Of a stretch of 64,000 nt of DNA, positions 1-8,752 are shown piece after piece. The stretch comes from Butyrivibrio sp. LB2008 (GTDB taxonomy: Bacteria; Bacillota; Clostridia; Lachnospirales; Lachnospiraceae). The notes beneath the pieces are model-generated. The model was not told the DNA's origin. It saw only the letters and a list, made by a program, of their open reading frames with translations, and did not search any database. The translations under genes and the position numbers were made by a program. Each line of letters opens with the position of its first letter. The first letter of the stretch is position 1. The stretch covers positions 1 to 64,000 of the forward strand of contig NZ_KK211306.1 of NCBI RefSeq assembly GCF_000621565.1, given 5' to 3'.

Positions 1-30
1 ACTTAAATGAAAAAGTAAATTCCAGTTGCT
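1..30. repeat. Left terminal inverted repeat of the IS30 element
   Basis: ACTTAAATG then AGTAAATTCCAGTTGC; it matches the reverse complement of 1681-1710 with a few mismatches. Confidence 0.8.
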
Positions 31-241
31 AATAAATGCCTCAAAATGCGGATTTAAATTCCGTTTTTGCACCTTAACAATTTCATATTTTTGCCATATA
101 ATGAGCCCATAAGCACCCAGTTTGATAGTTTTTTGCATGCTAATGGGGCACCTGGAAAATAGTGTGCGAGACTAAATTCCACATGCCTTGTGTGTAAGAC
201 TAAATTCTGGTGCAGTGAAATCTGCCTGTGCTTAAACTATT

Positions 242-1552
242 TTATTTCAACAGGGCTGGACACAGCATTACATCATCTGGGGCTATATGTTCTAGGCCCA
301 ATGCTTTATGAATCGAATTGTCCAGGAGTAAAAGAGATAGTTCATATGGGCTGTGCCCATTGAGGCTGTCTCTTTTTTCGCTATTTATGTGATTCATCAT
401 GCGATGAATTTTATCTTTATCAAGATCAGCAAAAGAGCTTCCCTTGGGTCTGATATAACGTATGTATTCGTGGTTCTTCTCACAAGCACCTTTCTGCCAA
501 AAGCAATAAGGGTCACAGTAGAAAACTATAGTACTTTCTGAGCCGTCACTGAATGTTTCCATCGCTTCGCGGGCAGAAAACTCTGTGCCACCATCAGTCA
601 GTATAACGGGAAACAGCTTTTTGAAAGCTTCCTTTCCAAGGTTGTTTTCTAACCACTTGAATACTTCTAGTACACAGTCTTGATTTTGATGCTCAAGCAA
701 GAACATAAGCATCAGGTTACAGTTACGGAATGTGAAGGTCAGAATAACCTTATTCTCAGTCTTTTGGCCCTCTACGCAGTCCATTTCAACTACGTTTACA
801 TCAGGATGCTCCTTGAGATATTTGAGAAAATCTTCATAGTTGTGACCTTTACGATAGGAACGATCTCTTGCACTTGCCTGAGTAGCTTTCTTTCGTTTCT
901 TGTACCTGACAGCACGCCTAAGGTCTCCATTACGGACGTCAAAGACACTATCATTGATATAAGAGTAGAGTGTTCTTCTGGAACACCCAAGCTCTTCTGC
1001 ATGAGTAGCATATACGTGACCTATTGACTGATGCTTATCCTTTATCAGTGGAACAAGGATGTCATTCATTGCCTGTATGCTCTCCGGAGTCTGGTTTATA
1101 CCAGACCTGCAGTCAACAAGGACTCTGCGATACTCATCATGTGCATACTTGGACGAATAAAACTTTCTGGGCATAGAACAATGAGTTTTCTTCCCACATC
1201 CATTGCACACATATGGTGGCTTCTTGAGCTTGGCACACTCAGCGGTTTCATAACCGGGACATATATCTATGCATCTGAAATCAGGCTTTCTGCATATCTT
1301 ACAGAGCCTGCCGCATTGATCGTCACACAGACATACTATCTGGCAGTCTTTGCGGTGTATGCATGGTGGATTTGTATATCCGGGATCTGGCCGTTCTTTA
1401 ACTTGAGCGTGCAAACGTACTTCTTTTGAGACAGTTGAAGGATCTTTCCCGATTATCCTTGCTATCTCAGCAAAGGACTTGTTTTCGGTCAATCCTTTTT
1501 CAATCTCTACACGTTGTTCAAATGTTATATGTTTCTGATTGCCTTTATTCAT
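242..1552 (-). CDS. IS30-family transposase
   Basis: DDE transposase that would cut and join the ends of this element. The N-terminus carries the IS30 helix-turn-helix (KHITFEQRVEIEKGL, then IARIIGKDPSTVSKEV). A Cys-rich zinc-like segment follows (about residues 60-125 of the protein). The RNase H-fold core shows the acidic residues in VVEMDCVEG, VILTDGGTEFS and KGACEKNHEYIR. The length of about 436 residues is normal for a long-type IS30 transposase. An upstream in-frame start at 1582 would add ten residues (MPACADWRFI); the ATG at 1552 (MNKGNQKH) leads directly into the HTH and is preferred. The frame is intact, so the element may be active. Confidence 0.93.
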   Translation of the reverse strand: MNKGNQKHITFEQRVEIEKGLTENKSFAEIARIIGKDPSTVSKEVRLHAQVKERPDPGYTNPPCIHRKDCQIVCLCDDQCGRLCKICRKPDFRCIDICPGYETAECAKLKKPPYVCNGCGKKTHCSMPRKFYSSKYAHDEYRRVLVDCRSGINQTPESIQAMNDILVPLIKDKHQSIGHVYATHAEELGCSRRTLYSYINDSVFDVRNGDLRRAVRYKKRKKATQASARDRSYRKGHNYEDFLKYLKEHPDVNVVEMDCVEGQKTENKVILTFTFRNCNLMLMFLLEHQNQDCVLEVFKWLENNLGKEAFKKLFPVILTDGGTEFSAREAMETFSDGSESTIVFYCDPYCFWQKGACEKNHEYIRYIRPKGSSFADLDKDKIHRMMNHINSEKRDSLNGHSPYELSLLLLDNSIHKALGLEHIAPDDVMLCPALLK

Positions 1553-1680
1553 AATAAATCTCCAATCTGCACAGGCAGGCAATCAGCTGCCCGAACATTA
1601 TATAGAGATCTATATGTGAATATCAATATGGCAAGTATATATGTGTAAGAGTAACTTCCATAACCCTAGAATTTACTCTT

Positions 1681-1710
1681 GCAAACTGGAATTAAAAATT
1701 ACATTTAAGT
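1681..1710. repeat. Right terminal inverted repeat of the IS30 element
   Basis: GCAAACTGGAATT..ACATTTAAGT is the reverse complement, with mismatches, of bases 1-30. Bases 1711-1880 beyond it hold no gene that I can support. Confidence 0.8.
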
Positions 1711-1880
1711 AAGTCGATATACTTGATGACTTTAACACTAGTATATCGAACAGATGTTTGTGTGTCAATTCATATTTTTTTGCTCACTGCATAATACTGC
1801 ATAATGCTGTGCCTGCAAATAATGTTAGCGCATAATATCGTAACGCCTTTCCTACAATAACCTGCGTTTTTATTGCGAAA

Positions 1881-1908
1881 GAAAAAGACCCTGCATTTCT
1901 GCAGAGCC
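1881..1908 (-). terminator. Intrinsic terminator after the 1918-2187 gene
   Basis: On the minus strand CTCTGCA-GAAA-TGCAGGG forms a 7-bp stem followed by TCTTTTT. Confidence 0.75.
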
Positions 1909-1917
1909 TTAATGTAA

Positions 1918-2187
1918 TCACATACCCTTACATTTCTTAAATTTAATAATCATATATATAGTATACACAATGGTAATAACGTATAAAGGCCACATAAATA
2001 CTACTTCCCACATAACTGCCCAATCTAGTTGTTCTACTACTGCATCTATACCAACATAGTTACCAAAACCATTTTTATAAGCGTTAATTAACTCGATTAT
2101 ATCAATAAATATACGTAAAGCAACAATCCCCCATAAGAAAATCGCTACGCCTATCATAACTTCTTTTGTTTGCTTATCCATATTCAT
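1918..2187 (-). CDS. Small two-TM membrane protein, unknown function
   Basis: 89 residues with two hydrophobic segments (about residues 10-35 and 58-82) separated by a hydrophilic loop and ending in a Lys-rich tail (KFKKCKGM). I do not recognise a named family. Size, topology and the ending (YTIYMIIKFKK) resemble the 91-residue protein at 39921-40196. Its start codon overlaps the stop of an upstream small reading frame (ATGA), suggesting translational coupling. It is followed at once by a terminator. An internal Met at residue 3 is an alternative start. Confidence 0.6.
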   Translation of the reverse strand: MNMDKQTKEVMIGVAIFLWGIVALRIFIDIIELINAYKNGFGNYVGIDAVVEQLDWAVMWEVVFMWPLYVITIVYTIYMIIKFKKCKGM

Positions 2188-2300
2188 TCAGACCTCTCTT
2201 TTTCAAGATAATCGATAAATTCTTTTTTTGTTTTTTCAATAGCCTCATCGCTAGCATTTTTTGAATTTGCAATTTTAGTTAATATTATAAACTTTCCCTT
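2184..2300 (-). other. Possible small upstream reading frame, start unclear
   Basis: An open frame of about 38 codons encodes a hydrophilic, Lys/Glu-rich helical peptide (ending KKEFIDYLEKERSE). It overlaps the next gene's ATG by ATGA. No good start codon is visible upstream, so this may be the tail of a decayed gene rather than a functional small protein. Confidence 0.3.
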
Positions 2301-2340
2301 AACATGCTATCACATAAAGATGCCTTTACTCAAGCAAAAT

Positions 2341-2367
2341 AAAAGAGCCTATCCGTAGATAAGCCCT
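2341..2367 (-). terminator. Intrinsic terminator after the MATE gene
   Basis: On the minus strand GGGCTTATC-TACG-GATAGGCTC, a 9-bp stem with G-U pairs, is followed by TTTTATTTT. Confidence 0.85.
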
Positions 2368-2384
2368 TATCAAAATATCATTTT

Positions 2385-3752
2385 CTATTCCACGACTTTG
2401 TGTATCCACTTTTTGCTTACAAATCTAATAGTAAATATGACTGCTCTTATCGACCAGTCGCAGAACATACCGATCCAAACGCCCATGGCTCCGATGTGCG
2501 CAACACGTATAAGGTAAGTCGCAAGTGATACTCTGCAAAGCCACATGGTAAGAGTTGAAACGATCATCGAAAATCTGACGTCTCCGGCAGCTCTCATGCC
2601 ATAAGCCGTCACAAATGAAGGTGACCACACAAGAGGCTTGATAATAGTTATCCATCCCATCATATAAATACACTGCTTTGCACTCTCAGCCGGCATTCCG
2701 GCAAGCATGGTAACCGGACGCGCAATTGCATATGCGATAAGGCAGCTGATAAGTATAGCCATATAGCCCCATTTGATCATCTTTTTTGTGTAAAAGACAG
2801 CCTCATCTCTTTTACCCGCTCCAAGGCATTGTCCGACAATAGTCATAAGACCTATTCCAACGCCAACACCTGCAACTCCGTTGACGTTCTCAAGGATAAC
2901 AGTCATAGACTGCGCAGCAATGGTTATTGTTCCAAGCGTTGAAACTGATGACTGGATTGCCAGTCTTCCGAACTGGAACATGGAATTCTCGATACCGTTC
3001 GGAATGCCCATAGCAAGGATTTTTCTGATACTCTTCCTATCGGGGCGAATTTTCAGATAGTCTCTTACAGAAATCTCATTCTTATCGCTTCTTAGAAGAA
3101 TCAACAGCACAACTGCATTAAACGCTCTGGATATAAGCGTAGATACTGCCGCTCCTGCAACTCCCATCTTAAATACGTAGATAAGAACTGCGTTTCCCAC
3201 AACATTGAGCATGTTAGAAATAATCGCGATCTTCATCGGAAGTCCCGTATTGGACTGTGATCTGAAAATTGCACTGCCCGCTGCGGCAAGCGATACAAAC
3301 GGATATGAAATTATGGTCAAAAGGAAATAAATCTGCGAAGCTCTCATTACATCAGCATCAACTTCACCAAATATTAGGCTCAGAAGGCCGTTTCTGAAGA
3401 TAAGTCCCAGAATTGTCATGAAAAGAGAAAGCGAAAGCGAGACCAAGAGCACCTGACGCGCTGAATCATTGGCTTTTTTGATATTTCTCTGACCGATATA
3501 GTTGGAACAAATTATAACGCCACCGGTTGCCATGGCGTTGAATGCCTGAACGACTAGAAGATTTACAGCGTCAACAAGTGATACTCCCGATAGAGCTGCG
3601 GCTCCGACGTTACTGACCATCATGGAGTCGACCATGCCCATAAGGGAGGTGAGGAATTGTTCCGCTATAATAGGAATCAGCAACAGGAAAAGGTGCCTGT
3701 TGCTGAACATTGAGTTTGAGTTTTGGGTGTTGTTATTCATATTTTTTACCAT
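2385..3752 (-). CDS. MATE-family multidrug/Na+ antiporter
   Basis: Integral membrane exporter of the multi-antimicrobial extrusion family, expected to drive drug or metabolite efflux with Na+ or H+. At 455 residues it has the usual family length, with about twelve hydrophobic helices in two homologous halves. Family-like segments include LLLIPIIAEQFLTSLMGMVD near the N-terminus and GIGLMTIVGQCLGAGKRDEA at the start of the second half. The start is the ATG at 3752, preceded by AGGTG. It lies downstream of argS in the same direction but is separated by a hairpin, so co-transcription is uncertain. The substrate cannot be predicted. Confidence 0.92.
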   Translation of the reverse strand: MVKNMNNNTQNSNSMFSNRHLFLLLIPIIAEQFLTSLMGMVDSMMVSNVGAAALSGVSLVDAVNLLVVQAFNAMATGGVIICSNYIGQRNIKKANDSARQVLLVSLSLSLFMTILGLIFRNGLLSLIFGEVDADVMRASQIYFLLTIISYPFVSLAAAGSAIFRSQSNTGLPMKIAIISNMLNVVGNAVLIYVFKMGVAGAAVSTLISRAFNAVVLLILLRSDKNEISVRDYLKIRPDRKSIRKILAMGIPNGIENSMFQFGRLAIQSSVSTLGTITIAAQSMTVILENVNGVAGVGVGIGLMTIVGQCLGAGKRDEAVFYTKKMIKWGYMAILISCLIAYAIARPVTMLAGMPAESAKQCIYMMGWITIIKPLVWSPSFVTAYGMRAAGDVRFSMIVSTLTMWLCRVSLATYLIRVAHIGAMGVWIGMFCDWSIRAVIFTIRFVSKKWIHKVVE

Positions 3753-3774
3753 ACTACACCTGTGCGCGATATAC

Positions 3775-3807
3775 GGATTGCTCCGCGCTTACGCGCTCCC
3801 GCAATCC
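3775..3807. repeat. Nested hairpin between argS and the MATE gene
   Basis: GGATTGC...GCAATCC encloses an inner GCGC-TTAC-GCGC. There is no T-tract, so it is not a classical terminator. It may be a processing or attenuation structure. Confidence 0.5.
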
Positions 3808-3812
3808 TACGC

Positions 3813-5582
3813 TCACATCCTCTCTGGCGCTGAGAAGCCTAAGAGGTCTATTCCTGTCTCTAATACTTTAAGTGTGATCGCAAGAAGTGCTATATAACTC
3901 TCCTTCTTATACTCATCCGTCTCTGCAAGGATTCTGGTTCCGTGGTAGAAGCTGTTGAATGCGTTGCTGAGGTCGTAGATATAGGCACAGATTCTGTTGG
4001 GGGAGAGGTCTTTGGCGGCACTCTCGACGGAATCGGCGAATCTTGTGAGAAGGAGCATGAGGTTCTTCATGGCATCGCTGTCAGGATTGCCAAGTTTGGC
4101 TTCCTTGGTGTTTCCGCCTGCTTCTTCGTACTTCTTGAGGATAGACTTGATACGTACCATTGTATAAAGGATGTACGGACCTGTATCTCCCTCGAATGAA
4201 GTGAATTTATCAATATCAAATATATAATCCTTGGAAGGCTGGTTTGAAAGATCTCCGTACTTGATTGCGGAAACAGCAACCTTGTGCGCTGTATCTTTTG
4301 CCTCTTCGTCAGAAATGTCAGGATTTCCTTCCTTGATTCTTGCAAACATCTTCTCATCGATCTCTGAGATGAGATTCTCAAGACGCATAACACCGCCCTC
4401 TCTTGTCTTGAAAGGCTTGCCGTCAGCGCCGTTCATTGTTCCGAAACCAACGAAATGAAGCTCTGTCTCAGGCATAACAAGCTTTGTCTTTCTCGCACAA
4501 CGGAAAACCTGAGTAAAATAAAGCTCCTGTCTCTTATCTACAACATAGATGATTCCCTGAGGATGAACCTCGTCCATACGCTGTCTGATAGTCGCAAGAT
4601 CGGTTGTGTTGTACAATGAAGCTCCGTCTGACTTAAGAATCATGCAAGGCGGAATCTCTTTTGTATCAGTCTCCTCTGCAACATCGACTACAAGCGCACC
4701 CTGGCTCTCATGGGCATATCCCTTGCTCTTCATATACTCGACCATATCCGGGATAGCTACGTGAGCGTCAGACTCTCCTTTCCAGAGGTCAAAAGAAACT
4801 CCGAGCTTGTTGTAGTTCTTTTTAAGATCTTCTACAGAAACACTCAAAATATGATGCCAAAGAGCTCTGTAAGGCTTGTATCCATCCTGTAAAAGCTTGG
4901 TTGCTTCCATAGCTGCAGCCTTGAACTCCTCGTCCTCCTTGGACTTCTTGCTGGCTGCGGGATAGATTTCCTCAAGCTCTGACACTGTAAACGGTGCCTC
5001 CTTGGGATAAGCACCCTTATAATCAGGATCAAAGTAGCAAAGATCGGGCTTTCTCTCCTTGAGACCTGTGATAACAAGCCCCATCTGAAGTCCCCAGTCG
5101 CCGAGATGCACGTCACCGATAATCTTGTTTCCTGTATATCTGAGAATCCTCTTAATACTCTCTCCGATAACGGCAGAACGAAGATGTCCCACGTGAAGAG
5201 GCTTCGCAACGTTAGGTCCGCCGTAATCAATGATATATGTAGGCTCATGACCGGGCATTGTGACACCCATGTGTTTCTCGTGAAGCATTCTTACGATGTA
5301 ACCTCTTGCAAAATCACCGCTCACAATGATATTAAGAAATCCGGGCTTAACGGACTCAACTTTTTCAAACATCTCATTGCCCGCAAGATTTGCAGCAACA
5401 TCGTCAGCGATCATGAATGGCGCCTTGCCGTATTTCTTGGCACCTGCCATAGCTCCATTACACTGATACTCGCACAGATCCGGTCTGTTCGAAATGGTAA
5501 CCCTTCCGAGCTCCCTGTCATATCCCGCCTTCTCAAACGCGTCTCCGACTTCCTTCGAAATAATCTCTAATACTTTATCCAA
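3813..5582 (-). CDS. argS: Arginyl-tRNA synthetase
   Basis: Class I synthetase that charges tRNA-Arg in the cytoplasm. The 589-residue protein has the N-terminal Arg_S additional domain, then the HIGH-like motif in KPLHVGHLRSAVIGE (about residue 135), a Rossmann catalytic core, a KMSK-region equivalent in GKPFKTREGGVMRLENL, and a DALR anticodon-binding domain to the end. The length is normal. The apparent start is TTG at 5582, with AGAAGG seven bases upstream; no better ATG lies nearby. It stands alone behind the queH terminator. Confidence 0.96.
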   Translation of the reverse strand: MDKVLEIISKEVGDAFEKAGYDRELGRVTISNRPDLCEYQCNGAMAGAKKYGKAPFMIADDVAANLAGNEMFEKVESVKPGFLNIIVSGDFARGYIVRMLHEKHMGVTMPGHEPTYIIDYGGPNVAKPLHVGHLRSAVIGESIKRILRYTGNKIIGDVHLGDWGLQMGLVITGLKERKPDLCYFDPDYKGAYPKEAPFTVSELEEIYPAASKKSKEDEEFKAAAMEATKLLQDGYKPYRALWHHILSVSVEDLKKNYNKLGVSFDLWKGESDAHVAIPDMVEYMKSKGYAHESQGALVVDVAEETDTKEIPPCMILKSDGASLYNTTDLATIRQRMDEVHPQGIIYVVDKRQELYFTQVFRCARKTKLVMPETELHFVGFGTMNGADGKPFKTREGGVMRLENLISEIDEKMFARIKEGNPDISDEEAKDTAHKVAVSAIKYGDLSNQPSKDYIFDIDKFTSFEGDTGPYILYTMVRIKSILKKYEEAGGNTKEAKLGNPDSDAMKNLMLLLTRFADSVESAAKDLSPNRICAYIYDLSNAFNSFYHGTRILAETDEYKKESYIALLAITLKVLETGIDLLGFSAPERM

Positions 5583-5617
5583 ATCAAAACCTTCTTTCTA
5601 AAAGCTTTTTATTTCCG

Positions 5618-5647
5618 TAAAAAGAAACACCGATCCAGTGTTTCTTA
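5618..5647 (-). terminator. Intrinsic terminator after queH
   Basis: On the minus strand AAGAAACAC-TGGATCG-GTGTTTCTT has a 9-bp perfect stem running into TTTTTA. Confidence 0.85.
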
Positions 5648-5735
5648 AGATTACCAACTACACGATTTTATCAAAATCTACTATCTATGGCAACGTCAAA
5701 TGCCACATACCGCATGTACGGCTGTTTTAGCACTA

Positions 5736-6446
5736 TCACTCCGTCTCTGCCTTCTGCCGCTCTCTTTCCGCCTTCGAAAATCCGCAGCCGCAGTAGTCCT
5801 GCCTGTAAAGCCCGAACATCTGTGACAACTCTATAGACCGCTTATAGCCCTCTTTTTTCTTGAAATCAGACGGTAAAAAAACAACTTTCCTGCCATCCGC
5901 CCCCATCTTCCCGTTCACATATTCCGCAGCCTGCGCCCCGACTTCATTGAGCACATCCGCATTCTTCAAAGGGCTGATCGTAAGCGTCGTCGTAAAATAT
6001 TCAAAACCTTCTTTTGCCGCAATCTCAGCAGTCTCCCTAAGTCGCAGTTCAAAGCACTTCCTGCACCTCTCTCCACCTTCGGGAACATCCTCAAGCCCGC
6101 GAACAACGTCAAGATACTGCTTAACGTCATATTCGCCCTCGATGATACCGATCTTTCTTGCGCGTTCACCTGAGTGCATTCCCTCAAAATCCTGCGCATC
6201 CACCTGCCTGTTGTACGCCTCTATAAGCCTCTTTTCCTCGGCAACTCTCTTGTAATACTCCTCGCTCTCCGTGATATTCGGATTGTAAAAAAATACCGTC
6301 ACATCGAAATACTCCCGAAGATACTCAAGACAGTGCGACGAGCAGGGTGCACAGCACGCATGCAAAAGAAGTTTTGGCACCTCGTTCTTTTTTTGAAATT
6401 CAACTATTCTCTTTTCCAGTTCCTTGGAATAATTAACTTTGTTCAC
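5736..6446 (-). CDS. queH: Epoxyqueuosine reductase QueH
   Basis: QueH-type (DUF208) enzyme that carries out the last step of queuosine synthesis in tRNA, reducing epoxyqueuosine to queuosine with an iron-sulfur cofactor. The 236-residue protein has the conserved Cys motifs LLLHACCAPCSSHC near the N-terminus, GGERCRKCFELRL in the middle and DYCGCGFSK near the C-terminus. Its start overlaps the stop of aroE-aroK by four bases (ATGA), so the two are translationally coupled, although their pathways are unrelated. This is a tRNA-modification gene and should not be read as part of the DNA-modification group near 55 kb. Confidence 0.93.
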   Translation of the reverse strand: MNKVNYSKELEKRIVEFQKKNEVPKLLLHACCAPCSSHCLEYLREYFDVTVFFYNPNITESEEYYKRVAEEKRLIEAYNRQVDAQDFEGMHSGERARKIGIIEGEYDVKQYLDVVRGLEDVPEGGERCRKCFELRLRETAEIAAKEGFEYFTTTLTISPLKNADVLNEVGAQAAEYVNGKMGADGRKVVFLPSDFKKKEGYKRSIELSQMFGLYRQDYCGCGFSKAERERQKAETE

Positions 6447-7852
6447 TTTGCAAATCCTATCGCAGCGATTATCTCATCCGCAACTTCCGCAGGTGTCTTT
6501 CCATCCGTATCGACAATGATATCCGCCGCTTCTTCGTAGATCTTTCCGCGCTTATCCTGAAGCTCTTTTATCCTTGTAAGCGGATCGTCGCTCTTAAGAA
6601 GAGGTCTCGTGTCATCACCCTTTAACCTGTCATAGACAGTCTCCGGTGAAGTGCGAAGATAAACAACTTTTCCGGCCTTCTTAAGAAGTTCTCTGTTCTT
6701 ATCTCTGACAGGAAGTCCGCCGCCGAGCGAAATAACCGTCTCACGCATGTGATCCGAGACAACCATCTCCATCAGCTCAGTCTCCATATCTCTGAAAGCT
6801 TCCTCGCCATCCTGCTCGAAGATATCAGAAATCTTCCTGCCCTCAGCCTCTTCAATAGCTTCATCAGTATCTATAAGCTCCAGCTCAAGCTTCTCGGAAA
6901 TAAGCTCCGAAACCGTGCTCTTACCGCTTCCCATAAAGCCCTCAAGAATTATATTGGTCGCGCCTAGAACTTCCATCATAAGTGACTTGTATATGATGTC
7001 CGCCTCTTCTTTGCTTATCTTGATTCCTTCATCCTCAAACCACAGCTCAAATGCATCAATTCCTTGATAAAGAAGCATCTTAAGCCCTGAAAAGACCTTT
7101 CCTCCTGCATCCTTAACAAGCTTCATAAACTTAGTCTCAAGAGGCTTGTATACTACATCGATTGCCCCATAGACATGCTTATAGAATTCCTCATCCTCTA
7201 TGACCGCACTGTTCACATCGGGGAAAAGACCTACCGAAGTACACTGAACAACAAAAAATCTCTTTTCCTTCTGAAGAACTTCCTTATAATCATCAAGCGG
7301 CATAGGAAAAATCTTTTCTCCAAGGCTCTCATCAAGCGCATCGTTTACTTCCTTTGCAACCGCCTCAGCTTTTTCATATGTCCTGTTAAGAACATATACC
7401 TTCTCCGCGCCCTTTGTCGCGCACAGATAAGCAACCGGCCTTGCAACTCCGCCTGCACCAAGGATGACAACGCACTCTCCGTCAAGCACGATGCCCTCAT
7501 CCTGCATAGCATGGTAAAGTCCCGACATATCGGTATTGTATCCCTTAAATCCGCCCTCTGTTCTCACAAGCGTATTAACTGCGCCGATTCCCTCAGCAAG
7601 CGGATCCACCTCGACAAGATGATCGATAACATCGCTCTTATAAGGAACAGTGACATTAAGCCCCTTTATTCCCAGTGCATTCGCACCCCTTACAGCATTC
7701 TTTACGCCGCCCTTGGGCACCTCAAACGGAACATATACAAGGTTAACGCCCTTCATCGCAGCAATCGAATTATGTATAAGAGGAGACAATGTATGTCTCA
7801 CAGGATTCCCAATAAGTCCGCATGTCATCGTATTTCCATCAGTATGATTCAT
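6443..7852 (-). CDS. aroE-aroK: Fused shikimate dehydrogenase-shikimate kinase
   Basis: Bifunctional enzyme for two consecutive steps of the shikimate (aromatic amino acid) pathway. Residues 1 to about 290 are AroE: the substrate loop GLIGNPVRHTLSPLIHN, the catalytic-Lys motif NVTVPYK and the NADP-binding GAGGVARPV. Residues of about 298-469 are shikimate kinase: the P-loop EGFMGSGKST, the substrate-binding DTDEAIEE, and GGGLPVR. Both catalytic signatures look intact. The 469-residue length equals the sum of the two normal enzymes. The start at 7852 follows AGAGGTGG. The 84-nt hairpin array lies directly upstream and could be part of the leader. Confidence 0.95.
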   Translation of the reverse strand: MNHTDGNTMTCGLIGNPVRHTLSPLIHNSIAAMKGVNLVYVPFEVPKGGVKNAVRGANALGIKGLNVTVPYKSDVIDHLVEVDPLAEGIGAVNTLVRTEGGFKGYNTDMSGLYHAMQDEGIVLDGECVVILGAGGVARPVAYLCATKGAEKVYVLNRTYEKAEAVAKEVNDALDESLGEKIFPMPLDDYKEVLQKEKRFFVVQCTSVGLFPDVNSAVIEDEEFYKHVYGAIDVVYKPLETKFMKLVKDAGGKVFSGLKMLLYQGIDAFELWFEDEGIKISKEEADIIYKSLMMEVLGATNIILEGFMGSGKSTVSELISEKLELELIDTDEAIEEAEGRKISDIFEQDGEEAFRDMETELMEMVVSDHMRETVISLGGGLPVRDKNRELLKKAGKVVYLRTSPETVYDRLKGDDTRPLLKSDDPLTRIKELQDKRGKIYEEAADIIVDTDGKTPAEVADEIIAAIGFAK

Positions 7853-7949
7853 ATTCTGCCACCTCTTCTGTTTACGTATTGTCTTAGTCGTTTGCTATAA
7901 ATTGTACCTTCTATTCACCAATAAAGCAATTATTTAGCATTCCGCGAGC

Positions 7950-8337
7950 TGCGTTGACTAAATCGGCTCTTTTCTTCGTTCTTAGTCAATCTTTCCTGTA
8001 ATCTTCTGTTTTGTCCACTTCATATTTCTTTGCTACGTTGACTAAATCAGCTCTTTTATTCGCTCTTAGTCACTCTTTCCTGTAATCTTCTGCTTTGTTC
8101 ACTTCAATTTTCTTTGCTGCGTTGACTAAATCGTATCTTTTATTCGCTCTTAGTCACTCTTTCCTGTAATCTTCTGTTTTGTCCACTTCATATTTCTTTG
8201 CTACGTTGACTAAATCGGCTCTTTTATTCGCTCTTAGTCACTCTTTCCTGTAATTTTCTGTTTTGTCCACTTCATATTTCTTTGCTGCGTTGACTAAATC
8301 GGCTCTTTTCTTCGTTCTTAGTCAATCTTCCGTGCAA
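7950..8337. repeat. Tandem array: five 84-nt units, each with a palindrome
   Basis: GTTGACTAA recurs at 7953, 8037, 8121, 8205 and 8289, always exactly 84 nt apart. In each unit it is followed 20 nt later by its inverse, TTAGTCA. The units are highly similar, with scattered substitutions but no indels. Units 1 and 5 share variants (TTCTTCGTTC, TTAGTCAAT) that differ from the three middle units (TTATTCGCTC, TTAGTCACT). The array begins next to TTCCGCGAGCTGCG, which recurs near 9228. It fills most of the interval upstream of aroE-aroK. Confidence 0.95.
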
Positions 8338-8492
8338 TTTGCTACTTACACATTATATAAACATGCCGCTTTCACGTGAGCTGCGCACCCCTACTCTGTA
8401 TAGCACGCACTGCTGTCATCAAATACCTCGACCTTTTTACGAAGAATAAATTACTGGTACATTCACGCTGAATGATTGTGCATATGCAATGA

Positions 8493-8530
8493 ATCCTCAA
8501 TCAGCAATGCGGGCATTGCTGATTGAGGAT
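8493..8530. repeat. Perfect 18-bp hairpin
   Basis: ATCCTCAATCAGCAATGC, a two-base GG spacer, then its exact reverse complement. Two weaker inverted repeats (CATTCA/TGAATG and ATTGTGCATATGCAAT) lie just to the left, so 8465-8530 is a short run of hairpins. No T-tract follows. Confidence 0.8.
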
Positions 8531-8625
8531 GAAGCAGCCTGTGTGCAACCAGACAAGAGAATATGCCAGATAATTATTATTCGGTGCACTAGCTTCGATA
8601 AAATCTCAGCAAGTGCTTAGCTCAA

Positions 8626-8680
8626 GCGGAGCGTTTTTGCTGAATAGGGAATTTCGGAGAAATCTCCTATTCAACAAAAA
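8626..8680. repeat. GCGGAGCG-linked long hairpin, copy 1
   Basis: GCGGAGCG is followed by TTTTTGCTGAATAGG and its inverse CCTATTCAACAAAAA, with an inner AATTTC/GAAAT stem. The same layout recurs at 9251-9299 and 16818-16863. Confidence 0.75.
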
Positions 8681-8702
8681 AGAGACGCGTCATGCACGTC
8701 CC
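8676..8702 (-). terminator. Intrinsic terminator after the 8753-9148 gene
   Basis: On the minus strand a GGGACG/CGTCTC stem is followed by TTTTTT. Confidence 0.65.
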
Positions 8703-8752
8703 TTTCGCTTTTCCTATATTCAAGTGAAAATACAGGTCAGACCTATATTTGC

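Larger units (their letters stand above)
1..1710 (-). mobile_element. IS30-family insertion sequence, near complete
   Basis: A single IS30-type transposase gene is bracketed by imperfect terminal inverted repeats. The left end begins ACTTAAATG and the right end, reverse-complemented, begins ACTTAAATGT. Both continue into a shared AATTCCAGTT block. The element may begin exactly at base 1 or extend a few bases left of the window, so the target duplication cannot be read. Short subterminal repeats of the form GACTAAATTC occur at about 168-178 and 197-207. Confidence 0.85.

Noticed and set aside
680..1429. Plus-strand frames over the IS30 transposase
   Set aside because: Antisense shadows of the transposase frame, without family motifs.
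5736..6446. QueH as part of a deazaguanine DNA-modification system with the Nmad genes
   Set aside because: It is 48 kb away, coupled to aroE-aroK, and matches the tRNA queuosine enzyme.
7950..8337. Coding repeat: one minus-strand frame gives a conserved 28-residue motif
   Set aside because: Every unit contains a TGA that belongs to the palindrome, substitutions are mostly nonsynonymous, and there is no start codon or ribosome binding site.
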